Below are positions 43,369 to 52,550 of a stretch of 64,000 nucleotides of DNA, one piece after another (the first letter of the stretch is position 1; the number at the start of each line of letters is the position of its first letter). Under the pieces are notes generated by a model. That model was given only the letters and a program-made list of their open reading frames with translations, was not told the DNA's origin and searched no databases. The position numbers and the translations under genes were made by a program. The stretch is from Streptomyces sp. VRA16 Mangrove soil (lineage in GTDB: Bacteria > Actinomycetota > Actinomycetes > Streptomycetales > Streptomycetaceae): positions 124,001 through 188,000 of the forward strand of contig NZ_JAFVLN010000003.1 of the NCBI RefSeq assembly GCF_017377775.1, given 5' to 3'.

Positions 43369-43701
43369 GAACCAAACACCTCATGTTTCTGATGCGAATA
43401 CGGCTTCACCAGGGTTTGGGGAGGTCGCATCCGCAGCCCGGGAAACCCGTTCCCCGCACGGGCGGGGGGTGGGCAGCCGATCCCGGAACTGGGCACATAC
43501 GTGCAGCACGCGAGTGGCCCACCGACCTTGTCCGGAGCTCCGGGAGGTGGTGGGCTGCCCGCGACACCTTCGAAGGTGCGCGACGCTCCTGGATCCCCTG
43601 TGCCTTGCGGTTCGGGGGATCCGGCTTGATGTCCCGCTCTGGTGGCGCCGGTCTCCCTTTCGGGTTTCCGGACACGGGACACAGCACTTCGCAGAAGTCT
43701 A
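43369..43701 (-). ncRNA. Highly structured 5' leader RNA of rpsD (candidate regulator)
   Basis: No protein gene is visible between rpsD and the HNH gene. On the minus strand TAGACT (complement at 43696-43701) is a plausible -10, giving a leader of about 320 nt. It holds, in order: a two-part hairpin closed by 43675-43681 with 43630-43636 and capped by CCC-GAAA-GGG (43655-43664); GGATCCCC paired 43615-43622 with 43592-43599; CACCTTCGAAGGTG (43565-43578); and GCCCACC/GGTGGGC (43517-43523 with 43549-43555) enclosing CCGGAGCTCCGG. Then come GCAC-ATAC-GTGC (43493-43504) and a helix near 43446-43462. Finally GTTTGG (43372-43377) can pair with CCAAAC (43414-43419), looping the ribosome site. Confidence 0.55.
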
Positions 43702-43710
43702 CCGGATCGA

Positions 43711-44415
43711 TCAGGCGCAGGCCGCCAGCAGGTCCTGCAGGGCCAGCTTCTCCGGCGCGGTCACCGTGAGCCGGTACTTGTGCTTGATCCCGGTGTAGCG
43801 CCGCCCGTACTCGCACCAGAACGCCTTGTTCGACGGCTTCCACTTGTCGGCGGTCTTGCTGCTCTTCTCGTAGTTCGTCGTCTTGTCGACGGCGAGCAGG
43901 ACGTCGAGGTCGTTGGCGTACGTGAGCCGCTTCTCGGGGGTCCACGCCCAGGCCCCGGCCCGCCAGGCGGCACCCAACGCCACGACGTGGTCGGTCTGGA
44001 TCTGGGAGGCGCGGCGGTAGTAGTAGGGCAGGTCCTTGCCGGTGTACGGGTCGTGCAGCGTTCCGGAGATCACCACGCACGGGTTCCGGTCGCCCTCGCG
44101 CAGGTCCTTCAGGTCGCGGCGCAGCACATCGTCACGGGTGTCGCAGCCGTTGCGCCCGCCCGGGGCGTCGACGTCGTCGCTCCAGCCGTCCCCGAACTCG
44201 CTCCTCTGGTACGTGTGCCAGTTCTTGCCCCACGCGACGGTGAGCCCGGCGAGCTGCGCCTTCGCCTGCGCGGCGGTGGGCGGGAAGCCCGCGCCGACCA
44301 GATGCCGGGGGCTGGGGGTCGCGCGGGGCGGGTGCGCTGACGACGCACACGCGACCGCGCCGAGCAGCAGAACGCCCACGCCCCCGATGCCGATCCCGCG
44401 CGATGCCGCACCCAT
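43711..44415 (-). CDS. Exported HNH endonuclease (DUF1524/GmrSD C-terminal type)
   Basis: A 234-residue protein with an N-terminal signal (GIGIGGVGVLLLGAVACASS) that could be a lipoprotein signal with Cys near 23, although the -3 residue is atypical. The C-terminal HNH nuclease domain has QTDHVVALGAAWRAGA, YANDLDVLLAV and KTADKWKP, the conserved His, Asn and Lys/Trp motifs of the family. A secreted nuclease for scavenging or competition is likely. The ATG at 44415 appears leaderless: TAGGCT (complement at 44422-44427) ends 6 nt upstream and there is no Shine-Dalgarno. Confidence 0.85.
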   Translation of the reverse strand: MGAASRGIGIGGVGVLLLGAVACASSAHPPRATPSPRHLVGAGFPPTAAQAKAQLAGLTVAWGKNWHTYQRSEFGDGWSDDVDAPGGRNGCDTRDDVLRRDLKDLREGDRNPCVVISGTLHDPYTGKDLPYYYRRASQIQTDHVVALGAAWRAGAWAWTPEKRLTYANDLDVLLAVDKTTNYEKSSKTADKWKPSNKAFWCEYGRRYTGIKHKYRLTVTAPEKLALQDLLAACA

Positions 44416-44480
44416 GGGCCGAGCCTAGGCGGGGCGGGGCCGGGCCGCTTGTCGAGGAAGGCTGCGCGCAGCGCATGCCT

Positions 44481-44524
44481 TCAGGGGCGCGGGGAACTGC
44501 GCGAGAAGCCCCACCGGGCCGCAC
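44481..44524 (+). repeat. Dispersed Streptomyces intergenic repeat, copy 1
   Basis: AGGGGCGCGGGGAACTGCGC, then GAGAAGCCCCACCGGGCCGCA. The same family appears at 50345-50393 and, inverted, at 54982-55009. It is a short sequence I recognise as common between genes in Streptomyces. Confidence 0.7.
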
Positions 44525-44552
44525 CCAGCGACGCACCCGGACCCGGCAGAGC

Positions 44553-45911
44553 TCAGCCGCCCCCATCGCCCCGCAGCCGCTCACGGACCCGCTCCACGAC
44601 ATCCGCGTACCGGGCCTCCGCCCCGTACCGGGTCGGCTGGTAGTACTGCCGCCCGGCGATCGCGTCCGGTGCGTACTGCTGTGCCGCGATCCCGCCGGGC
44701 ACGTCGTGCGGGTACACGTATCCCTGCGCGTGCCCCAGCTTGGCGGCGCCCTTGTAGTGCCCGTCGCGCAGATGCGGCGGCACCGGCCCGGCCAGGCCGC
44801 CTCTGACGTCCTCCATGGCGGCGCCGATCGCCGTCGTCGCCGCGTTCGACTTCGGGGCCAGGGCCAGGGCGATCGTGGCGTGGCTCAGGGTGAGCGCGGC
44901 CTCCGGGAAGCCGATCATGGCGACGGCCTGGGCCGCGGCGACCGCCGTGGGCAGCGCCGTCGGGTCCGCGAGCCCGATGTCCTCGCTGGCGGAGATCATC
45001 AGGCGGCGCGCGATGAACCGCGGGTCCTCGCCGGCCTCGATCATGCGGGCCAGATAGTGCAGCGCCGCGTCGACGTCCGAGCCGCGGATGGACTTGATGA
45101 GGGCGCTCGCGACGTCGTAGTGCTGGTCGCCGTCACGGTCGTACTTCACCGCCGCCCTGTTCACCGTCTCCTCGACGCTTTCGAGGGTGATGGTCTCCTC
45201 GTGCTTGGCGAGGGCGGCGCCGGCCGCGGCCTCCAGGGCCGTCAGCGCGCGGCGCGCGTCCCCGCCCGCGACGCGCAGCAGGTGCTCCTCCGCGTCCTCG
45301 GCGAGGGTGACGGCGCCGCCGAGCCCGCGCTCCTCGGTGAGCGCCCGCGCGAGCAGCCCGCGCAGGTCGTCGTCGGTCAGCGGCTCCAGGGTGAGCAGCA
45401 GGGAGCGGGAGAGGAGCGGGGAGATCACCGAGAAGTACGGGTTCTCGGTGGTCGCCGCGATCAGTGTCACCCAGCGGTTCTCCACCGCGGGCAGCAGGGA
45501 GTCCTGCTGGGCCTTGCTGAAGCGGTGGATCTCGTCGAGGAAGAGGACGGTCTCCTTGCCGTGCCCGCCCAGCGCGCGGCGGGCGCCCTCGATGACGGCC
45601 CGGACCTCCTTGACGCCCGCGGTGATCGCGGAGAGCTCCACGAACCGCTTGTTGGTCGCCTTCGAGACCACGTAGGCGAGCGTCGTCTTGCCGATGCCCG
45701 GCGGGCCCCAGAGGATCACCGACGAGGCACCGGCCGGGCCTCCCCCGCCCTCCCCGACCAGGCGGCGCAGCGGCGAGCCCTGCTTGAGCAGGTGCCGCTG
45801 GCCGACGACTTCGTCGAGGGTGCGCGGGCGCATCCGGACGGCCAGGGGGCTCGCGGACGGGTCCTTCTCCTGGCGTTCTTCGGCTGCGGCGGTGAAGAGG
45901 TCGGGTTCCAC
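44553..45911 (-). CDS. rarA: Replication-associated recombination protein A (MgsA/RarA AAA+ ATPase)
   Basis: An AAA+ ATPase of the clamp-loader clade acting at stalled replication forks. 452 residues. Walker [14 protein letters not shown], Walker [17 protein letters not shown], sensor 1 [13 protein letters not shown], and the MgsA C-terminal domain ([24 protein letters not shown] ... [22 protein letters not shown]). GTG at 45911 is chosen: TAGGGT ends 7 nt upstream (leaderless) and an in-frame TTG 6 nt earlier would precede the transcription start. The standard position next to hisS is interrupted here by the VKOR and ABC/two-component genes. Confidence 0.93.
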   Translation of the reverse strand: MEPDLFTAAAEERQEKDPSASPLAVRMRPRTLDEVVGQRHLLKQGSPLRRLVGEGGGGPAGASSVILWGPPGIGKTTLAYVVSKATNKRFVELSAITAGVKEVRAVIEGARRALGGHGKETVLFLDEIHRFSKAQQDSLLPAVENRWVTLIAATTENPYFSVISPLLSRSLLLTLEPLTDDDLRGLLARALTEERGLGGAVTLAEDAEEHLLRVAGGDARRALTALEAAAGAALAKHEETITLESVEETVNRAAVKYDRDGDQHYDVASALIKSIRGSDVDAALHYLARMIEAGEDPRFIARRLMISASEDIGLADPTALPTAVAAAQAVAMIGFPEAALTLSHATIALALAPKSNAATTAIGAAMEDVRGGLAGPVPPHLRDGHYKGAAKLGHAQGYVYPHDVPGGIAAQQYAPDAIAGRQYYQPTRYGAEARYADVVERVRERLRGDGGG

Positions 45912-45956
45912 GCACAAAACCCTAAGTCACGGCACTGACAACGCCGCCGGGACGGG

Positions 45957-46604
45957 TCAGGCCCAGAGCTTGTCGCCCCAGCGCGTGAAGATCAGGACGG
46001 CGATGATGCCGACGTGCACGACCGGCAGCGCCCAGGTGAAGTCCTCGAAGAACGACTTGAGCCAGCGCGGCACCGGCAGGAAGTCGTTGCGGATGTTCGA
46101 CGACGTCACGTACCAGAACATGATGATCGTGGCGACCCATGCCAGGCAGCACCACAGGCACAGCGCGTTGATCCGGTACAGGGACTGGAACTGCAGCCAG
46201 GTCACGAAGCCGACGCCGAACAGGCAGCCGGCGTTGAAGGTGAGCCAGTACCAGCGCGGGAAGGTGGCCCGGGCCAGCAGGCTCATGCCGACGCAGATCA
46301 CGACGGCGTAGGCGGCCAGGCCCAGCATCGGGTTCGGGAAACCGAAGACCGACGCCTGGTCGCTCTTCATGATGCTGCCGCAGGAGATGACCGGGTTGAT
46401 CGAGCAGCCCGGTGTGAAGTTCGGGTCCTCCAGCAGCTTGAACTTGTCGAGCGTGATGACCCAGGCCGCCAGCAGCCCGGCGGCGCCCGTGATCACCAGA
46501 AGCAGCCCGAACGCACGACTGCCCCCGACCGTGCGCGGGGCACTCGCGCTGTCGATGTCGCGGGACACGCTGCCGCTGTCGCTTGCTGTCGTCGTCTTGC
46601 TCAT
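45957..46604 (-). CDS. Vitamin K epoxide reductase (VKOR) family membrane oxidoreductase
   Basis: A 215-residue protein with five hydrophobic segments. It takes electrons from periplasmic thiols to quinone and so supports disulfide formation, the actinobacterial substitute for DsbB. The loop pair Cys67 and Cys75 ([17 protein letters not shown]) and the active-site CxxC Cys149-LW-Cys152 ([10 protein letters not shown]) are intact. The [13 protein letters not shown] motif is conserved. ATG at 46604; the ribosome site is weak. A DsbA-like partner is not seen in the window. Divergent from the ABC transporter. Confidence 0.92.
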   Translation of the reverse strand: MSKTTTASDSGSVSRDIDSASAPRTVGGSRAFGLLLVITGAAGLLAAWVITLDKFKLLEDPNFTPGCSINPVISCGSIMKSDQASVFGFPNPMLGLAAYAVVICVGMSLLARATFPRWYWLTFNAGCLFGVGFVTWLQFQSLYRINALCLWCCLAWVATIIMFWYVTSSNIRNDFLPVPRWLKSFFEDFTWALPVVHVGIIAVLIFTRWGDKLWA

Positions 46605-46668
46605 CACGCCGATCCGTAAGTGAGTGGTGGGGCCTGCGGGCACGCTCATTCTGCCGTACGGGCCGCGG

Positions 46669-46688
46669 TGTCCACCGTTCGATGGACA
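46669..46688 (+). promoter_or_regulatory. Inverted repeat in the ABC operon promoter region
   Basis: TGTCCA-N8-TGGACA in the 140-nt divergent region between the VKOR gene and the ABC operon, 57-76 nt before the ABC ATPase start. A plausible operator for the cognate response regulator; not matched to a known box. Confidence 0.35.
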
Positions 46689-46744
46689 TAAGCATGTACG
46701 TCCGAAGGTCCCGGAAGGTTCGCTTCGGCGGGACGCTCCTTCGT

Positions 46745-47611
46745 ATGACGACACACACCGCGGAACGGGCCGTGGACGTACGGGGGCTGCGCAAGCAGTA
46801 CGGGGACGTCACCGCCGTCGACGGACTCGACCTGACGATCCGTACCGGAGAGGTCTTCGGCCTGCTGGGGCCCAACGGGGCCGGCAAGTCCACGACCGTG
46901 GAGATCCTTCAGGGCAACCGGACCAGGGACGGCGGCGAGGTGACCGTCCTCGGCGCGGATCCGGCCGGCGCGGACCGCTTCTGGCGCTCCCGCGTCGGCA
47001 TCGTCTGGCAGGACGAATCGGCGCCCGCGGAGTTGACCGTGCGCGAGACCGTACGGCACTTCGCGCACTACTACCCGGCGCCGCGCGACCCGGACCGGGT
47101 CATCGAACTGGTGGGCCTGGAGAAGAAGGCGGACGCCCGGATCAAGGCCCTGTCCGGCGGGCAGCGGCGCCGCCTGGACGTGGCGCTCGGCGTCATCGGC
47201 GACCCGGAGCTGCTGCTCCTGGACGAGCCGACCACCGGGTTCGACCCGGCGGCCCGGCGGCAGTTCTGGGAACTGATCCGGATGCTCGCCGCCGAGGGCA
47301 CCACGATCCTGCTCACCACGCACTACCTGGAGGAGGCGGAGGCACTCGCGCAGCGGCTCGCCGTGATCGCGTCGGGCCGGGTCGTCGCGGAGGGCTCGCC
47401 CACGCAGCTGCGCGACAGCTACGGCACCCGGGCCACCGTCGAGTGGACCGAGGCCGACGGCACCCCGCGCAGCGAGCGCACCGACACCCCCACCCGCACG
47501 GTCGCCGAGCTGACGCCCCGCTTCGACGGCGAGATCCCCGGGCTGAGGATCAGCCGCCCGACGCTGGAGGACGTGTACCCCCGGCTCACCGGACAGGAGA
47601 CCCTGCGATGA
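46745..47611 (+). CDS. ABC transporter ATP-binding protein (drug-exporter type)
   Basis: A 288-residue cytosolic ATPase. Walker A GLLGPNGAGKSTTVE, Q-loop in VGIVWQDES, signature LSGGQRRRLDVALG, Walker B LLLLDEPTTGFDP, and switch LLTTHYLEEAEAL. The short C-terminal extension is typical of DrrA-like antibiotic/lipid exporters. Start ATG at 46745 (MTTHTAERAVDVRG), with longer in-frame options upstream unsupported. Its stop overlaps the permease ATG (ATGA). First gene of a four-gene operon with its own two-component system. Confidence 0.93.
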   Translation: MTTHTAERAVDVRGLRKQYGDVTAVDGLDLTIRTGEVFGLLGPNGAGKSTTVEILQGNRTRDGGEVTVLGADPAGADRFWRSRVGIVWQDESAPAELTVRETVRHFAHYYPAPRDPDRVIELVGLEKKADARIKALSGGQRRRLDVALGVIGDPELLLLDEPTTGFDPAARRQFWELIRMLAAEGTTILLTTHYLEEAEALAQRLAVIASGRVVAEGSPTQLRDSYGTRATVEWTEADGTPRSERTDTPTRTVAELTPRFDGEIPGLRISRPTLEDVYPRLTGQETLR

Positions 47612-48450
47612 CGACGACCCTCCTGAAGAGCGACGCACGGCAGGCCCGACGCCTGCCCGGAGCCTGGCAGTCGGGGCTGCGGCGCGGCGGCCTGGAGATC
47701 AAGCAGTTCTTCCGGCTGCGGGAACAGGTGGTCTTCACCTTCGCCTTCCCGGTGGTCTTCCTCTTCCTCTTCGCGTCGATCTTCAACGACGACGTGCAGG
47801 GGGCCGGCATCACCGCCTCACAGCTGTACGTCCCCGCGATGATGGCGGCGGGCATCATGTCGACCAGTTTCCAGTCGCTGGGCATCTCCATCGCCATCGA
47901 GCGCGACGAGAAGGTACTGCGCCGACTGCGCGGCACTCCGATGCCCCCGGCCTCGTACTTCCTGGGCAAGGTGTGGTTGGTCCTGGTCACGGGCGTGCTG
48001 GAGACGGCGGTCCTGCTGGCCGTCGGCAGCCTCTTCTACGACGTGCGCCTGCCGACGAGCCCGGCCAAGTGGCTCACGTTCGGCTGGCTCTTCCTGCTGG
48101 GCATCACGGCGTGCGCGCTGCTCGGCATCGCGATCAGTTCCGTACCGAAGTCCGGCAGGAGCGCGACCTCCGTGGTCGTGCTGCCGTTCCTGGTGCTCCA
48201 GTTCATCTCCGGGGTCTACATCGCGATCGACACCATCCCCGACTGGATGCTGAACATCGGGGCGATCTTCCCTCTGAAGTGGCTGTGCCAGGGTCTGCGC
48301 GGGGTGTTCCTGCCGGACTCGGCGCACGTCCTCGAACAGGCGGGCAGCTGGGAGTTCGGGAAAACGGCCCTGGTGCTGGGTGCCTGGTGCGTCGGAGGAT
48401 TGGTGCTGTGCCTGCTGACATTCCGCTGGAAGAACCGACGCGACGGGTGA
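47608..48450 (+). CDS. ABC-2 type transporter permease
   Basis: A 280-residue six-helix ABC-2 permease partner of the preceding ATPase. The first membrane segment is EQVVFTFAFPVVFLFLFASIF, and the middle loop reads RDEKVLRRLRGTPMPPASYFLGK, a conserved coupling motif in DrrB-like permeases. The later helices include VVVLPFLVLQFISGVYI. ATG overlaps the ATPase stop and the stop overlaps the kinase GTG, so translation is coupled throughout. Likely exports a drug or lipid that the adjacent kinase senses. Confidence 0.93.
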   Translation: MTTTLLKSDARQARRLPGAWQSGLRRGGLEIKQFFRLREQVVFTFAFPVVFLFLFASIFNDDVQGAGITASQLYVPAMMAAGIMSTSFQSLGISIAIERDEKVLRRLRGTPMPPASYFLGKVWLVLVTGVLETAVLLAVGSLFYDVRLPTSPAKWLTFGWLFLLGITACALLGIAISSVPKSGRSATSVVVLPFLVLQFISGVYIAIDTIPDWMLNIGAIFPLKWLCQGLRGVFLPDSAHVLEQAGSWEFGKTALVLGAWCVGGLVLCLLTFRWKNRRDG

Positions 48451-49643
48451 GCGCGCGGACCGACCCGCGCGGGGTGCACGTCTGGGACCGCACGTTCCGG
48501 CTCTGGGACACGTACTTCGCGATCGTGTGGCTGGCCACGCTGGTGTTCGTGCTCGGCACGGCACAACCGGCGTGGCCCGTCCGGCTGGCGGCCGCGGCGC
48601 TGCTCGTCCTGCTCGTGCCCCTGTACGTGTCCGTCGGGCGGCCCGTGCTGATGACGGAGGGCGTGGCCGAGCGGCGTGCGGTGACGTACATCGCGGCGGC
48701 CGTGGCGGTCTACATGGTGCCGGGCGTCCTGGTCGGCGAGACGCGGCTGATGGCCTTCGCGCTCGTCCCGCAGTGCTTCATCGCGCTGCGCTACCGCCGG
48801 GCGATGATCGCGGTCACCGTGATCAACATCGCGCCGGTGGTGGGCTGGGCGCTGCTGTGGGACATCAGCCGCCAGGACCTCTTCTTCAACTCGGTGTTCG
48901 CCGTGGTGACCCTCGTCTTCTCTGCGGCGTTCGGCGGCTGGACGATCCGGATCATGGACCAGAGCCAGGAACGGGCCGAGCTCATCGCGGAGTTGGACGC
49001 CAGCCGCGAGGAGGTCGCCCAGCTCTCCGCGGACCGCGGCGCCCTCGCCGAGCGGGAGCGGCTGTCCCGGGAGATCCACGACACGCTCGCGCAGGGCTTC
49101 ACCAGCGTCCTGATGCTCATCCAGGCCGTCGACGCCGAACTCGACCACGACGTCCCGCGGGCCCGCCGCCATCTCGCCCTGATGGCCGACACGGCCCGCC
49201 AGAACCTCGCGGAGGCCCGTGCCCTGGTGGCGGGGGGCGCCCCCGCCGACCTGGACGGCGCGTCGCTGCCCGACGCCCTGCACCGGGTCGCGTCCCGGCA
49301 CGGAGCGCTGGTGCGGGTGCTGGGCGAGGCGCGGCCGTTGGCACCCGGCCTGGAGGTGGTGGCGCTGCGCGGCTGCCAGGAGGCGCTGGCCAATGTGCAC
49401 AAGCACGCGCCGCCCGACACCCCGATCCAGGTCGAACTCGCTTACGGGGAGGCCGACCTGACCCTCGTCGTACGCGACACCGGCCCCGGTTTCGATCCGG
49501 CCGAGGCCACCGACGGCTTCGGTCTGCGCGGGCTGCGGGCGCGCGCCGCCGAGGTCGGCGGCACCGCCACCGTCACCAGCGCGCCCGGCGCGGGCACCAC
49601 CGTCACCGTCCGGCTCCCGGCCCCCGAGAGGACCCTCACGTGA
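48447..49643 (+). CDS. Sensor histidine kinase (NarL partner type, HisKA_3)
   Basis: A 398-residue membrane kinase. About six hydrophobic segments lie in residues 21-170 with short loops, so the signal is probably sensed in or at the membrane. A coiled coil follows (DQSQERAELIAELDASREEVAQL). The phospho-acceptor is His211 in LSREIHDTLAQGFTSVLMLIQ. The HATPase domain has RGCQEALANVHKHA, RDTGPGFDP and GFGLRGLRARAAEVGG. The GTG at 48447 overlaps the permease stop. The stop overlaps the response regulator start. Confidence 0.92.
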   Translation: MSARTDPRGVHVWDRTFRLWDTYFAIVWLATLVFVLGTAQPAWPVRLAAAALLVLLVPLYVSVGRPVLMTEGVAERRAVTYIAAAVAVYMVPGVLVGETRLMAFALVPQCFIALRYRRAMIAVTVINIAPVVGWALLWDISRQDLFFNSVFAVVTLVFSAAFGGWTIRIMDQSQERAELIAELDASREEVAQLSADRGALAERERLSREIHDTLAQGFTSVLMLIQAVDAELDHDVPRARRHLALMADTARQNLAEARALVAGGAPADLDGASLPDALHRVASRHGALVRVLGEARPLAPGLEVVALRGCQEALANVHKHAPPDTPIQVELAYGEADLTLVVRDTGPGFDPAEATDGFGLRGLRARAAEVGGTATVTSAPGAGTTVTVRLPAPERTLT

Positions 49644-50263
49644 TCCGCATCCTGCTCGCCGACGACCATCCCGTCGTACGCGAGGGCCTGCGCGCCATGC
49701 TTGACGCCGAGGCGGACCTGGAAGTCGTCGCCGAGGCCGCGAACGGCCCGCAGGCCGAGGCGCTCGCCGCCGAACTCGCCCCGGACATCGTCCTGATGGA
49801 CCTGCGGATGCCCGGCGGCGACGGGGTCGAGTCGATCGGGCGGATGGCAGCGGCCGGGCTGCCGTGCCGGACCATCGTCCTGACGACGTACGAGACGGAC
49901 CGCGACATCCTGCGGGCCGTGGAGGCGGGCGCGGCCGGCTATCTGCTCAAGGACATGGCCCGCGCCGAACTCGCGGGCGCCGTGCGTGCCGCCGCGCGGG
50001 GCGAGACGGTGCTGGCCCCTTCGGTCGCCGCGCGCCTCGTGGACCAGCTCCGGACGAGCCCGGAGCGCCCGCGGCTCTCCGAGCGGGAGCGGGCGGTGCT
50101 GCGGCTCGTCGCCGACGGCTCCACGAACGCGGAGATAGGGCGGCGCCTGCACGTCGCCGAGTCCACGGTGAAGACGCATCTGCTGCGCGTGTTCGGGAAG
50201 CTGGGCGTGGACGACAGAACGGCGGCCGTCACCCGTGCGATGCGCTATGGGCTGCTGGAGTAG
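49640..50263 (+). CDS. Response regulator of the NarL/LuxR family
   Basis: A 207-residue DNA-binding response regulator. The receiver domain has ADDHP, phospho-acceptor Asp54 in DIVLMDLRMPGGDG, and LTTYETD with the conserved Thr and later Lys (GYLLKDM). The C-terminal LuxR-type HTH is LSERERAVLRLVADGSTNAEIGRRLHVAESTVKTHLLRVFGKLG. GTG start overlaps the kinase stop (GTGA). Probably activates its own ABC operon; TGTCCA-N8-TGGACA upstream of the operon is a candidate site. Confidence 0.94.
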   Translation: MIRILLADDHPVVREGLRAMLDAEADLEVVAEAANGPQAEALAAELAPDIVLMDLRMPGGDGVESIGRMAAAGLPCRTIVLTTYETDRDILRAVEAGAAGYLLKDMARAELAGAVRAAARGETVLAPSVAARLVDQLRTSPERPRLSERERAVLRLVADGSTNAEIGRRLHVAESTVKTHLLRVFGKLGVDDRTAAVTRAMRYGLLE

Positions 50264-50344
50264 GTATCGCGTTCGACCGCGGGCCGGTGGGGGTCGGTCG
50301 CGCGGTTGCCCGCCCCCCTGAAGGCAGCGCACGCGGTGCGCATC

Positions 50345-50393
50345 TCCAGGGGCGCGGGGAACCGCGGGCGAAGCCGCACCGGCCCGCGGCCCC
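50345..50393 (+). repeat. Dispersed Streptomyces intergenic repeat, copy 2
   Basis: TCCAGGGGCGCGGGGAACCG, then CGGGCGAAGCCGCACCGGCCCGCGGCCCC, between the convergent response regulator and hisS genes. Same family as 44481-44524. Confidence 0.7.
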
Positions 50394-50405
50394 ACAACGA
50401 CCGCG

Positions 50406-51668
50406 TCAGGCCAGCTTGGCCCGGAGCACCTCGACGACCTGGTCCACCGCGACGGCGTCCTGCTCGCCGGACTCCATGTCCTTCAGCTGCACGACGCCCT
50501 CGGCGAGATCCCGCTCACCGGCGACGATCGTGAACCGCGCCCCGGACCGGTTCGCGTTCTTCATGGCGCCCTTGAGCCCCTTGCCGCCGAACGCGAAGTC
50601 CGCCGAGATCCCGGCCTTGCGCAACTCGGTGACCTTGGAGAACAGCACGCGCCGCGCCTCGTCGCCGAGCGGGACGGCGAACACGCTGGTCGTGGCCGGG
50701 AGCTCCAGCCGCACACCCTCGGCCTCCAGCGCGAGCACCGTGCGGTCGACGCCGAGCGCCCAGCCGACGGACGGCAGCGACGGGCCGCCGATCATCTCGG
50801 AGAGACCGTCGTAGCGACCGCCGCCGCCCACCGCGGACTGCGAACCCAGACCGTCGTGGACGAACTCGAAGGTCGTACGGGTGTAGTAGTCGAGCCCGCG
50901 GACCAGCTTCGCGTCGTCCTCGAAGGCGACGCCCTCGGCGAGCAGCAGCTCGCGCACCTGCTCGTGGTACGCCTTGCACGCGTCGCACAGGTAGTCGCGC
51001 AGCAGCGGCGCGTCGGTGAGCTGCTTCTGGACGTCGGGGCGCTTGTCGTCGAGGACCCGCAGCGGGTTGATCTCGGCGCGGCGCAGCGTTTCCTCGTCGA
51101 GGTCGAGGCCGCGCAGGAAGTCCTGGAGGGCGGCCCGGTAGACGGGACGGCACTCCTTGTCGCCCAGCGAGTTCAGCAGGATGCGGAAGTCGCGCAGGCC
51201 CAGGGAGCGGTACGCCTGGTCGGCGAGGACGATCAGCTCGGCGTCCAGGGCCGGGTCCTCGGCGCCGATCGCCTCGGCACCGACCTGCGAGAAGTGGCGG
51301 TAGCGGCCCTTCTGCGGGCGCTCGTAGCGGTAGTACGAGCCCGAGTACCAGAGCTTCACGGGCAGGTTGCCGGCCTTGTGGAGGTTGGCCTCCAGCGCGG
51401 CGCGCAGCACGGACGCGGTGCCCTCGGGACGCAGGGCGAGCTTGTCGCCGCCCTTGGTCTCGAAGGCGTACATCTCCTTGGTCACGATGTCGGTGGACTC
51501 GCCGACACCGCGCGCGAACAGCTCCACGTTCTCGAAGCCCGGCGTCTCGACGTAGCCGTAGCCGGAGTTGCGCAGCGGGGTGGAGATCGCCTCACGGACG
51601 GCCAGGTACGTGGCGGAGTCCGGCGGGAGCAGGTCGTAGGTGCCCTTGGGGGCCTGGAAGGTACTCAC
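50406..51668 (-). CDS. hisS: Histidyl-tRNA synthetase
   Basis: Charges tRNA-His. 420 residues, class II. The N-terminal core starts [15 protein letters not shown] and has motif 2 [23 protein letters not shown]. The histidine-specific [15 protein letters not shown] and motif 3 [16 protein letters not shown] follow. The C-terminal anticodon domain is about 90 residues. The start is a GTG at 51668, 12 nt after the MBL-fold gene stop, so the two are likely one operon. Confidence 0.97.
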   Translation of the reverse strand: MSTFQAPKGTYDLLPPDSATYLAVREAISTPLRNSGYGYVETPGFENVELFARGVGESTDIVTKEMYAFETKGGDKLALRPEGTASVLRAALEANLHKAGNLPVKLWYSGSYYRYERPQKGRYRHFSQVGAEAIGAEDPALDAELIVLADQAYRSLGLRDFRILLNSLGDKECRPVYRAALQDFLRGLDLDEETLRRAEINPLRVLDDKRPDVQKQLTDAPLLRDYLCDACKAYHEQVRELLLAEGVAFEDDAKLVRGLDYYTRTTFEFVHDGLGSQSAVGGGGRYDGLSEMIGGPSLPSVGWALGVDRTVLALEAEGVRLELPATTSVFAVPLGDEARRVLFSKVTELRKAGISADFAFGGKGLKGAMKNANRSGARFTIVAGERDLAEGVVQLKDMESGEQDAVAVDQVVEVLRAKLA

Positions 51669-51680
51669 GGAAAGTCTTCG

Positions 51681-52391
51681 TCACATTCCTCGTCGGGGAG
51701 CCTCGGTCGAGGGTCCCTGGCCGGCGGCCACCTGCCGCAGATACGGGTTGGTGGCGCGCTCCTGGCCGATGGTCGTCTGGGGGCCGTGCCCGGAAAGGAC
51801 CACGGTCGAGTCGTCGAGCGGCAGGCACACACGGCCCAGCGATTCGAGCATGTCGTCCATGGATCCACCGGGGAGATCGGTGCGTCCGATGGAGCCGGCG
51901 AAGAGCAGATCCCCGGAGAAGAAGACAGACGGGACGTCCGCGGTCTCCGGCATCTGGAAGGTCACCGACCCCTTGGTATGCCCGGGCGCGTGCGCGACGC
52001 CGAAGTCGAGTCCGGCGAGCGTCAGCCGCGCGCCGTCGGTGAGCGTCCGCACGTCGTCGGGCTCCCCCACGGTGATCTCGCCCATGAGCGGCATGCCGAT
52101 GGCGCGGCCGATGCCCTTCTCCGGGTCGCTCATCATGTAGCGGTCCTCGGGGTGGATCCACGCCGGGACGTCGTGTGCCCCGCAGACCGGGACGACGGAG
52201 GCGACATGGTCGATGTGCCCGTGCGTGAGGACGACCGCGACCGGCTTGAGCCGGTGCTTCTTGAGCGCTTCCTCGACTCCCTCGGCGGCCTGGTGGCCCG
52301 GGTCGATGATCACGCACTCCTCACCCGCGGCGGGGGCAACCAGGTAACAGTTGGTGCCCCAGGCCCCGGCGGGGAACCCGGCAATCAGCAC
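51681..52391 (-). CDS. MBL-fold metallohydrolase (glyoxalase II-like)
   Basis: A 236-residue metallo-beta-lactamase fold protein. Metal motif LTHGHIDHVASV (HxHxDH), a further His in HAPGHTKGSVTFQM, Asp in FFSGDLLFAGSIGRTDLPGG, and the last His in VVLSGHGPQTTIGQE. Related to glyoxalase II; the substrate is not certain. GTG start. Upstream of hisS, a pairing conserved in actinobacteria. Confidence 0.9.
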   Translation of the reverse strand: MLIAGFPAGAWGTNCYLVAPAAGEECVIIDPGHQAAEGVEEALKKHRLKPVAVVLTHGHIDHVASVVPVCGAHDVPAWIHPEDRYMMSDPEKGIGRAIGMPLMGEITVGEPDDVRTLTDGARLTLAGLDFGVAHAPGHTKGSVTFQMPETADVPSVFFSGDLLFAGSIGRTDLPGGSMDDMLESLGRVCLPLDDSTVVLSGHGPQTTIGQERATNPYLRQVAAGQGPSTEAPRRGM

Positions 52392-52550
52392 GATCGTCCT
52401 TCTTGTGTCGTCGGAGATGCCGTCGGAATGCGGCGATGCGGCAGATCAGAGCCTACCGGCGCTGCCGATTCCACAGCGAACCCATATACGGTACGGGGCA
52501 CAATCAAGGGCCCCAGCCATGGCCATACACACGTACGAGGAGAAGACCCG

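Noticed and set aside
43369..43710. A small protein gene or tRNA in the rpsD-HNH gap
   Set aside because: Open frames here lack ribosome sites and typical codon bias, and no cloverleaf or CCA end fits; the hairpins explain the sequence better.
40504..50263. Genomic island or prophage between alaS and hisS
   Set aside because: No integrase, transposase, attachment repeats or change in base composition; rpsD and rarA remain in their usual core order within it.
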